From Colias croceus (lineage: Eukaryota > Arthropoda > Insecta > Lepidoptera > Pieridae), in contig NC_059537.1 in the NCBI RefSeq assembly GCF_905220415.1, forward strand, positions 7,199,622 through 7,263,621: DNA of 64,000 nucleotides, given 5' to 3'. This document shows positions 12,601 to 24,600 of the stretch, piece after piece; the first letter of the stretch is position 1, and each line of letters starts with the position of its first letter. Both the position numbers and the translations under genes were made by a program. Below the pieces are notes generated by a model. The model was given only the letters and a program-made list of their open reading frames with translations, searched no databases and was not told the origin of the DNA.

Positions 12601-15600
12601 CTGATGTGGCATTTCGCCCGACCAATAAAGCCTTGTAACACATACATTTTAAGTACACAGTGAAAGACAACTTATCCATTAGTATCTCTTTGTAATGGTA
12701 GTCTCATTATTCTAAGAGCAATATCCCTGGACGAATTGAGGCCACGTGTAGTGTGGCTCATATCTCTCTAATGTAGATAGCGATACATGGGAATGTGTAT
12801 TTACGCATAGAAAACAATGGATACGTTCGTTTTGTACTTCTTCTGGATAACATCCAACGTTAACACAGACTTTACTTATATTCTTATTGGTACAACATTT
12901 TACTGATATTTAATTGTTATAAATAAATTAAAATAAACATTTATTTTAACTGATTTTATTATTGCTTGTCTATATTTGCCTAACTGCATCAGAATAATTT
13001 TGATCAGTACATAAAATTTGTCTAACTCGTGGTTAGTTTAATAGTTGTAACCATTCCTAAAACATTCACAAATGTATGATAAAAACTCAGTCCACGTACG
13101 TCACTAAATAACGAAGCAGAGCTATTTGTGTTTGTAGCTCCATAACGATCCTTACGAAATCGTAATTAATTTACTTAAGCAGGAACAATTGCCGTCCTAA
13201 ACAAATACACACAATGTAATCTTATCCCAGACGCCATAAGTACGGTAATAGTGAAAGCTAACGTGTTGTGTTTTCTACATTCGATATACTATAAAGGGGA
13301 AAATAGATCATCGTGCTTCTAGTGAAAGAAAACTGCGGATGTAAAGAGAAAATAAAAAGGAATACCATGTTTGGAAAACGTACTAGAAAAACTAAGGGCT
13401 CGGTGAGTGATGCTGACACTCATTTCCTGTCATCTATCTTTTTTTTAGCTTCGGAAATCGCAACATCTGGTGAACTACATAGGATTGACATCGTGTAATA
13501 TTACGTTATATATTTATTTAACTTTCTAACCTTAATATTACTTGCGAAAATAAAACGCTTGCTAGTTTAAAACTTAAAAAACTATTGTTATAACTACTTT
13601 GTGCATGTTGAGTTATTTTTGGCGTAATATTTAAATGTAACTTGTTTTTAAATACGGAGTAGACGAGAGCCATAAATTTAAAAGCGACTATATTTAAACT
13701 CTCCGGCAACCGTACTCTCTTCAGAAAGGAACAATACAACAAATTCGAATAATAATGTGATTTCGTTCTTCTCTCGTATTTATTTTTGTAGTACTTAATA
13801 GACGTAAAAATGTTCAATTTTACTAGTTTTCTTTTTAATGCTATGAAATATGGATCTCAAACTAAATTAAGCAGATAATTATTATTAATAAATATCGGCT
13901 GAAACATTCGTTCGGTTGAAAAATATACGTGTCATTTAATGAACTTAAAATGTCCCATTTTTCAATTTGAAGCTCAGCACTGAAAGGTAATAAAATATTG
14001 TGGCACATTACTGTGACATATTGTCATAATGGCTTTTTTCGCTCGATTCAATTTGCCTTGAAGGAGCCGGTCGCGTGGTCTCATTTACCAGATATCCGCG
14101 CGATTGACCGTGATGTTGATTAATTCCAAGTGTTTCCCAAGTCCACTAATTTGTTGCGAAGGACAACATCGCTACAATTACTGTACGTCTCAACTAAGAG
14201 GACTTTACAAGCCGATAACTGATACTAACGTTCGACGAAAACACAGTTTATATTTGCATAGCTAACCTCTTGTGTTGACTAGTAAATATATAGCGTTAGT
14301 CGGCTATAATTGAACATACATATTATGATTACAAATAGTGGGGCAAAACCAATATACATAATACAAACCTAGCTTTAATATATTTTAATTAAATTACCCT
14401 AAATAAATATCATGCTTTGTAGCTTTTGTGTGTTTTATTTCAGGTTAAATAATATCCTTTTTATTAATATAGTGTTAGTGGATTTTACAGCGTGCTGAAA
14501 AATTAACGTGCTTATCTATACTAATATTATAAACCTGAAGAGTTTGTTTGTTTGTTTGAACGCGCTAATATCGGGAACTACTGGTCCGATTTGAAAAATT
14601 CTTTCGGTGTTAGATAGCCCATTTATCGAGGAAGGTTATAGAATATATATTATCACGCTACGACCCACAGGAGTGGAGCCACGGGGGTGAAACCGCGCGG
14701 AACAGCTAGTGAACAATAAAGGGTTGATAGTAAGTAAAATTCACGATTTGGTTCTCTCGCTATAGTACTTTTACTTGTTAAAATATGCATAGGTATAGGG
14801 TAACAATAGATTATGAATTTTGTTATGTACATATTTCTTTGAATACTTATAAAGTTAACCAGGTAAGCAAATTATTTAATTTTATTTGCTATAAGAGTAT
14901 TTAAATTATTTCAAAATTAAACAATTTAGGTAGGTTAGTCAAAAATGCATTGTTGTAAAAAATTAAGTCTAAGAACAGTAAAAAAAAAATCGTTTCATGT
15001 CTTTATAGCACATTAATCCTATAATAATTCTAAGAGACATTCACGAGCGTGAAAAAACAAACACGACATTACACCTTGAAGAGTTGCGGTGAGGGCGGGG
15101 TCCTTACACGATTCCCTAAGGAGTTGCTAGATTCGCTGATGCGAACGAGATTAGATGCAAACGATGTTCGCCGCTGATGGCTCGTTTACCTTTTGAATAA
15201 CGCATTCGAATTACCTTCCCATCGTTCGCTAATTTCACAGTATATAGAAATATGGTTTGTTAGACGGTGCTAATACTAATCTGTGCTAATACTGAGTGTA
15301 AAATACAGATAGGTAGATCATTATGCTGATGAAACAAATTAATGAGTTTTGTCGTTCGATATTATTTACAGATGGATTGTATCCTTTGGTATGGTGTATG
15401 TGCTGGGTAATTAATAAATAAATAAATAAAACACAGACATTATATACAGGGTGTCCCAAAAAGTAGTGATGAACGGAAGCTGGGAGGTTAAGGACCTAGA
15501 GGGCTATCCGAATCACCCCCATGTATGTATTTCGGAGTTATGACGTTTTTTTTCAATTTTTCATCTATCGCCGAGTACGATGATATTTTCACTCATGGTG

Positions 15601-18600
15601 ACGTCAATTATTGCGCTAAATGGTTGATTTTTTATTGTTTGCTAAGCTGAAAGATAGGCCAATTCAGTATGGTAACATTTACTATCGTTAGATGTTTGAA
15701 TGGAATAAAAAAAAGAATTAAATGCCAAGAAAGATAAAATTATCCAGTATGTTCACAACTTCAAGGGCCCGTAAATAAATAAAATCACAAAAAAAAAGTT
15801 TTCTGTTTTGCTTTTAAAAACTTGCTCTATCTATCACGTAGCTACCCTGAAAATTTCATTTTATTATTCAGAAAGCTTCAATCGAAAAATTGAAATCTAA
15901 ATGTGGTAAGTGCAAAAATTGAATTAACATCTATACATATTATAATAAAATCGTAGGAAAGTCAAAACTGTACATTGAATATTTTTTTAAAAGAATACTT
16001 GGGCCGTGATCTTTAATCGATATAGAAGCCAAAAACATAGTTTTTAGAATTATTGTCTGTTTGTCTGTTTGTCTGTTTGTCTGTATGGTTGTCTGGGCTA
16101 ATCTTGAAAAGTACTGCATAGATTGACTTCAAATTTTGCATGAATATTACTAACAGGTCGGGTGAGGCTATAGGCTACATATTATCAAGCTATCACCTAC
16201 GGGGGAGGAGCTGTGATACCTTTATTTATTCCGTGTACTACGACAGCGTACAATCTAAAGACTCATGTTTAAATGTTGTTTTTGAGTAAGCCATGCTATT
16301 ATCTACCTTTACACTATAAAAACTACGTCATTTATGTAATTTTGGCAGAGAAACAGTTAAATGAATCTTAGCAGTATAAAGACAAATTTGAAACAGCGCC
16401 ATCTATGAAGTGTTATAAAAATCAATTATTGAAACTATTGGAAATTAATAATTAAATGACGCATATATAAATGTTGTTTGACAATATCTAGATTGAAACT
16501 ATAAAAATTATGCCATTTAAGTAACTTGGGAAGAGAAACATAGTTTAAAGAATGTAAGTTGTATAATGTTAATTTTGTAACAGCGCCATCTATGAGATTT
16601 CGTAAAAATCAAATCAATTTACATGTTAACACTACTGAATACACTGTTGAAAATTAATAATTTAAATATAATCATGTTATTTATTTAACTCTTTAACCCA
16701 TATCTTCCATTCCCTATAAGGTATATTTCGTGTAAATAATAAATATACTACATTTTTTTAAAGTGAGGGTAGATGTTTATTATTTTAAGTAAAACTAAAC
16801 ACCATTATCTACAGTAATTAATCTAATATTGATTGTGTTCATTAGTTACAATTTTAAAAATCTTCGTGTTTTATAAATTTACCGCCCGCGGCTTCGCCCG
16901 CTTTGTCTAAAACCTAATAAATTATATACTAAAACCTTGCTCTTGAATTAGTCTATCTATTTAAAAAACCGCATCAAAATCCGTTGCGTAGTTTTAAAGA
17001 TTTAAGCATACAAAGGGACATAGGGACAGAGAAATCGACTTTTGACTATTGAATGCCATAAAACCAAAAATATCAAATGCAATCTTCGTGTTTTGTGAAT
17101 TTTCACCATCATGCGTTCCCACTAAAGGTAAGTTGTTACATACAGGTATTTATTTTTTTATAATGATAGCAATTCATGTTTTTTGTTGGTATTATATTAC
17201 AATTTTAGAATGAAATAATAAAATGATGAATTGATGAATTCTTTTATAAATGACTTTTACACGATTTTGAGGTGCATTGGGAACAGTAGTTTTTGATAAA
17301 ATTTTATTTTTAAGTAGCTTTTTTTATAGATTTCCATTTATTTTTGATATTTTTATTTACAGATTCAATGCTCATAAAATTATATCGCCTTTGGAAGACA
17401 ATTTCTGCTGACAATTTTACAACACCACTTGAAAATTGATGATTTGGTGATAAAGATAGTGGCAGCGAGGATTAAGTGGAAATATTAGTAATCATCCGCT
17501 TCGTTAATTTTTGACTGAAGTTAATGTCCAACGTCCAATGGTTCAATCATTGATCAATATCAATAATAGTGTTAATCATAATGGTTCAATCATTGGAAGT
17601 ATCTCGGGAAATTTTGGAGGATATTTTTCAGGAAGGAGAGGAGGGGCAGCCAGCCACATATCAAACTACTACGTTTTAGTACCGAAAAAATGTTATTGCC
17701 AAATGAAACGTAAATTTTGCACTCACAACTGTACAAGTAATGTTTTTATTTTGACTTTGCGGTTATCTGATTATAATATTTATCGTTATGGCTATCGAGG
17801 TACCGACCGTACTGGGATGAGAGTACATGATATACAGTTCATCATCCAGGATTGCTAAGAGCATTTTCACACTGAAAAAGATGTTTTCTTTGAATCGTAG
17901 TTGCTTCATTTATTTATTTTTAATCATTTTACATAACTAATAATATGTTAACAAACTATAAAATATAAATTTTATAAATATATCATTTTCATTATTTATA
18001 AATAAAATGGATCCAACATAACTTTGTTGTGTATCATTTCTCTATTAATAACCCATAGGCATATTTTCCGAGCGCCCCATTTAAGTTGCGGTCCTGAAAT
18101 TATAAAAAATTTATGTATACTTTTGCCAAATATGTATAAGCTCATTGCTCAAGCTCATTTTTACATAAAAATAACAAAAACTAAACTACTAAATAAAATA
18201 AATTATGTAACGATTTTATAAGAAAACACAGTATATTTATTAGGAGACGGTGATCTCTTCCAGGCAAAAGATATTCATCAGCTCAATAAAATTGAATAGT
18301 ATGTTGTTAGTTATTCTTTAGATTCACAATTATAATGAGCATTTCCGCATGCAAGTTATTTCAAGTAGTATCGTAGTTTAGATATACCTATCATAGTTTT
18401 GACACATTAAAGTTCCAACAAAACCCTCAAATGTTTGAGCAGAGTTGAGCAAGATAATTTGAAAAATGTGCCGCGTTAAGTATTATAGAAAAGGTTAGTT
18501 CGTTGGTAATTATTATTTCTTCTTCATTTAAATGTTGTTAGTAAAAATAAACTTTGACTAACAGTCAAAGTATATTTTAACTAATACTACTTAATACTAA

Positions 18601-21600
18601 CTATTATACTTATGTTCAGTATTTATCTGTATTATAATTATTGCTTGGAAGACAGATGGCGCTGTGCCTGTGTAAACATCGTCTCTGTAGTTTTTGTATA
18701 ATTAAAAATATATTAATGCAAATCTAGTGCTTAAAAGTGTTTAAAAATCTTTAGTTATCTCTAATAAATATCAGCAAGTGTTATCTAAACGTGTAACAGC
18801 CCTAAAGTTAATAAATTTTCGATAATGCACTCGAAACATTTTAAATAAATTACTGTGACTAAGTGCATAAAAACAAAAATAATACCGTGTAAAAAGTGCA
18901 TCTAGTGTTATTTTGTACGATTATTTTATCGCAAAACATCCGAAAAGTGTTTATAATTTGAAAAAATCAAACAAAGAAAATAACTTTGAACAAAACCGTT
19001 GAAGTAAATGCGATTCTGTGCAAGTGTGATATAGACAAAACATCATACTTATTCTCTCTAAAGAAACAGAAATTTTATTACTATAACCAATACGCTATTT
19101 TCGACATCAGAGATTAAGTTCATGTAGCCTAATGGTTGCGACGCGAGGAACGAATCGATAGATACCGCGTTCGAATCTCAAGGCAGTCGTCGATTTTTTA
19201 TTTTCTATTAAAAATCTATATTTGTACTGAAATTATTCTTTAAAATTTCAAACATTACTCACGACGCTAGAAATTATTAAAGCTTAACGATGGATGAAGA
19301 ATTCGTTACGCAAAGAAAAAATAAAACTGCCTTCATAATTGAGTCGCCTAATACATCGTTTCTGTCTACATCATCAACCCACAGTTTACCGGACTTGTCA
19401 ACTGAGCAATGCGATATTAATGTACTAAAAGAGGAAATAGAATGTTTGAAAAATCAATTAGAAACAGCTAACTCAAAAATAAAAAATCTTCTTTTCGAAA
19501 ATAATCGTTTAAGAGCAAATAGTTCTCCCAAGGCCACTACGAAAACCAAATCACCCTCTGTTTGTAAACTTAAATCCCTAGATGGCGCTGCTACAAAAAA
19601 CACTAAAAAATTGTCATCAAAGAGCTTCAGTCCAGTTGTAAATAATCAGATCGCAAATACCTACCAAAATATGCAAGATGACAATATCAATAAAATATGT
19701 AAGGATATTCCAAACGAATCTATTCTCCAACCAATTGATGAGACACAAAAATGTATTCAAGATGTCCCAAAAAGTGATCCTGAAATACTTATAATTGGTG
19801 GACAACAATTCATTGGTTTGGCGCCTATGCTAATCCGCAGTCGACGAAACACCAAGTATCAAAAATATAAAATTCAGTCTTTTACGAAGCCCTATGCCCC
19901 CGCTACAGACATCCTTTCTTGTAGCAATATGTTGAGAGACTATGATGATAATTACCTAATTATTTCTATTGGTGAAAATGACAGCAATCCTTTTCAGTTG
20001 ATGGCGAGTTTAACAAAGACTTTAGGATCATTCAAGAATGCAAAAATAATAGTTGTTAATGTGCTTCAAAATAGGTTTTTGAATGAATTTAAGTTAAATC
20101 AAATGTTATTGCATGTATGTAATAATTATAAAAATTGTACATTTTTAAACGTATGTAACTATAGCATGTATCCTTCTATAAAGTATATCTGTAAACGTAT
20201 CAATTTCTTAATCGATATGCAATTCTATACTGACCACTTTTTATGTTTAAAAAACTTCAAACTAAAAACAAGCGCAGTTTCACAACAGAGTAAGCCTAAA
20301 CAATTAAATCCTATTCTTAAAAAGGGAACTATACCTTACTTATTTTCTATGATGAATAATAAAATTCGCGAAAAAAATAAAATTTCTATAGACCTTGCAC
20401 CCAATGAATCGTCGTCATCATTTTTTCGGCTAAATCAAAGTGTAAAACTCTAAGTACGTCCCATTTTACGTTATTTCATCAGAATATAGCTGGCCTGTTG
20501 AACAAACTAGAAGCAGTTGAAGTTATACTGAATGAGTTTTTATCTGAAAATACGTATATTGATGTAATTTGTTTTTCCGAAACATTTGTAAGATTGGGCG
20601 ATGAGACAAATATTCGACTTAAAAATTTTAAGTTGGGTAGTGTTTTTTCAAGGAGTAAGGAAAAACGCGGTGGAGTTTGTATACTTGTAAATAAGTCAAT
20701 AGAATGTACCCCAGTCCCCTATTGTACTGAAATATCTACGGAAAAGGTCTTTGAGTGTTGCGGTATTGAAATACGCTCTATGAATATAATTATAATATGC
20801 ATTTACAGGATACCTAATTCTAATCCAAATGAGTTCCTAAACAGATTTGTAATACTACTGGATAAACTGATAAAAAATAACAAAAAAAGAATTATACTGA
20901 CGGGAGATATGAACATTGATACTCTTAAAGAAAATTATATATCTCAAAGCTTGCAAGACATTCTCCTAAATTATGACCTTATCCTACATATTAATGAACC
21001 GACGAGACAAAACTCATGCTTAGATCTAATTATAAGCAACATAAAAAATGCAAAAGGTGCAGTTCATCTACTTGGTCTTTCGGATCATGAGACAGGCCAA
21101 ACGTTATTATGTCCTATTAAAAAAAAAAGTTCACCCGTAGTTTCACATATAAAAAGGCGTGATTTTTGTAAAGAAAATATTACCAAGTTTCAAAAATGTT
21201 TAAAAAGCCTATCATGGAGCGAAGTCTTTATACAAAATAACTGTAATGAAGCATTTAATAAGTTTCATGATTACTTTATACTATTCTATAACTTATGCTT
21301 TCCTATTAATAAAATTAAAATAAAAAATCAAAACAGCGGACCTAAATGGATAACGAAAGGGTTACGAATATCATCGTTAAGAAAAAGAAAACTGAGATAC
21401 ACGTACTACAAAACACGTTCTACCAAAAACAAAGAAGATTTTAAAAAATATGATAAGTTGCTCAAAAAATGTATAAAGAACTCCCAAATTAATCAAAACT
21501 CTTCTTACCTCAGTAAAGCGAACAATATATGCAAAGCAACTTGGAATATCATAAGTGACAAAGTAGATGAAATAAAAACATATAATTACTTAGAATATAT

Positions 21601-24600
21601 TAACTCTGGTTCTATAAAGGTTACGAATCCGGAACATATTGCAAATTCATTCAATGAATACTATACTAAGCATGTCTCCTCTGATCCTGCAAGCTGCAAA
21701 CTCGGCATCGAGACTAGAGAAACGACTATGTTTCTTTTCCCTTGTACGGAGACTGAAACTATACGGGCAGTCAATTCCTTAAAAAACACAAATTCAGTAG
21801 GATATGACGAGATATGTGTTTTTATTATTAAATTATGTATTAATTTTATTGCAAATGTTTTGACATATTTGATTAATCTATCATTTGATGAAGGTATTTT
21901 TCCGGATAGACTGAAATACTCAATTGTAAAGCCGATTCACAAAAAGGGTGAAAAACATGACATTCATAATTATAGACCTATTACACTGATTCCAATAATT
22001 TCAAAAATATTCGAAAAGATAATGCACAAAAGACTAACTGATTATTTATGTAAGTTCTCGATATTGAAGCATGAACAAAACGGCTTTCAAAAGGGAAAGT
22101 CTACAATACTAGCAGCATACCAACTTATACGGAGCATTTTAGAAAATATTGATAGTGGTACTAGCGCAACGGTCATATTCTTTGATATGAGTAGAGCCTT
22201 TGATTGTGTAAACCATAATATCCTTCTAAATAAGTGTGATATGTATGGAATAAGAGGACCATCATTAAATTGGATAAAATCCTACCTCGCCAATCGTGTG
22301 CAGTGCGTCGAGATTGCATATAGTGCACATGGTTCTGACATAAAAACTGTACGATCAAACTCCAGGCTCAACAGTACAGGTGTCCCTCAGGGAAGCGTGC
22401 TTGGACCGCTTCTCTTCTTACTCTATATTAACGACTTACCAAACGTAACAAACTACAAATGCACACTTTATGCTGATGACATTTCTGTGACTATACCTAA
22501 TGTGACTTCGGATCTGACATGTAATTATAATTTAAATTTGACATTGAATAGAATAATTGACTGGCTAAAAATAAACAACTTGACGGCTAACTTAGCAAAG
22601 ACGAAAGTAATGCAGTTTCATAATTATAAACAAAGAAAGTATAACATTAATTTAATTTACAAAGACATTATATTGGAAGAAGTCGATGAAATAAAATTTT
22701 TAGGTATAATGTTAGACAGCAATTGCAATTGGAAATCCCATATAAATCATTTATGTTCGCGTATCAACAAATTTGTGTTCGCCTTACGTCGTTTAAGGGC
22801 CATAAGTTCTGAAAAAACTGCTCTTACTGCATACCATGGTTATGTGTCATCTATTTTAAGATATGGACTAATATTATGGGGCAATTCGACAAGTGTTAAC
22901 AGAGCATTCCTAGCTCAAAAAAAATGTATTAGAGCCATTTGCGGGGTTGGACCGTTAGAAAGCTGTCGGCCACTATTTCGAAAATTAAACGTCCTGACTC
23001 TGACTTCCATGTACATACTGGAGAGCTGTATCTTCGTAAAAAAACACCCCCAATATTTCACAAGGGCGGCTAACGTGAGCATTATTCCCTCTAGAGACCC
23101 TGATAAACTTAGTATGCCACGTTGTAAAACTGCGCTTTACTCTAAAAGTGGGCCTATCATGCTCATAAAAATATTTAACCGTATTCCTAAATGTATACGA
23201 AACCAAACATTTAATGTATATAAAAATAAACTAAAGAAATGGTTGATCTTAAATTGTTTTTATAGCTTAAAAGAATTTTTTGACCATAAATGTTAATTAT
23301 TATAATTGTATTTATAGCCTTTAAATGTAATTATTGTGGAATGATATTTGTCAATTGCAAAGTGATTAATTTCAATATTGTATTTAATATAAATTGAGAC
23401 AGTATTTGCATGCTTTAGACTAAGCAAAACATGATGAACAATCGAAATATTTTGACATCTCTCTGTACCATGTTTTAAGCAAATAAATATTATTTTATTT
23501 TATTTTTATTTTATTTTATTTTGGTAATTAATATATTTTCATGTCGTATACCTAATTATAAACATAAGTTTGATGTGTTATTAGCTGGATTTATTGAAGT
23601 GAAAACTTCTTTAGCGGCGTTGGGTATAAAATCTAAAACTCGCGTCAGGAGTTCAGGACACGTGACCATCGAAAAGGCGTAAGACCGATGTTTTTTTTAG
23701 CCCTTATATTCCATGCGTAAGACAGATACCATTCCAAAATATCAAACATGCTGAACGTTAATAATCAAGTTCACTTCTGCCGGCACTCCCGGAGTGCAAC
23801 CCGTCTTTTTTTTTACACACTCACAGACATAATATTTTATGTTAAAATCATATTAATATTTTTTCACAATTAAAAATATTTCCTTTTTTCTGATGGTGTT
23901 CGCATTGAATTAAAGGGCGCTGTCGTTCACAAAAAGTGATGTTATGAGGACCATATTCGGTCCTCAATCCTCATATCATCAAAAATCTGTGCGAAAACAA
24001 TAAACACTTGTGAGGCCCTCACGGCAGTCACGGATGAATTCTACACATGCCCGTGGCCCTGTCGTTGATGCGGCTCGACGGAACACAGTGGGGTTTTGGT
24101 CGGTAGGAATCCGACATAACCCACGGCCTCTTCCCCGGAGGCCGTGGGTATCTATGCAAGATTTCCCCACTAAAAAAAAGGCCCTCACGGCAGATCGGGG
24201 CGGTCTGACGCGAAGTGGGGACAGCGTTGTCACTGTATCGCTTTTGCCACGCTGCGCTGTTCAACAGACTTATTCGATAATTCAGTTTTGTGTTAAGACC
24301 GCTGTGACAACCAACCCGTGAGACAAACAAACCCGGTTTCCCCTATTATCCCGTTAGACCGAAACCCTCACTGAGAGGGAATTACGTCTCACTACTGATC
24401 ACTACAGTCATATTTTATCTCGAGAATCTGAAACTTTACTCAATATGAAGACCGTTTGACAAATGATAGGGTGCATCATAATATTATTCGATCTCTTGAA
24501 GATGAACATGAGCATAAGCAATGACTAGAGTAGGGACGCGAATATTACAATTATTTGAGACAAGAACGATTAATATTTGTTTAATGAAAGATTAAGAATT

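Larger units (their letters stand above)
18654..23521 (+). mobile_element. Near-intact two-ORF LINE (Jockey superfamily, CR1-like)
   Basis: The element has a roughly 640-bp leader, ORF1 (19290-20453), ORF2 (open from about 20408 to 23296), a roughly 180-bp 3' UTR and a terminal (TTTTA)n-type run at 23482-23521. Tails made of short tandem repeats and an esterase-like ORF1 are features of the CR1 side of the Jockey superfamily. Both reading frames are uninterrupted and catalytic motifs are present, so the insertion is young. The 5' boundary is a guess at the first 'agatggcgct', and no target-site duplication was identified. It is antisense to the FERM gene whose intron it occupies. Confidence 0.82.

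Noticed and set aside
17511..17858. 115-codon plus-strand frame, Asn/Ser/Gly-rich start
   Set aside because: No recognisable domain. Its repeated 'atggttcaatcattg' gives the apparent pattern. It may be part of an unknown transposon, but that cannot be shown.
19110..19200. Genuine tRNA gene
   Set aside because: A and B boxes are present, but no acceptor stem or clear anticodon arm can be paired. It is treated as tRNA-like sequence in a LINE leader.
23979..24330. Overlapping open frames on both strands
   Set aside because: They follow from the GC-rich hairpin repeat block. No family resemblance in any frame.
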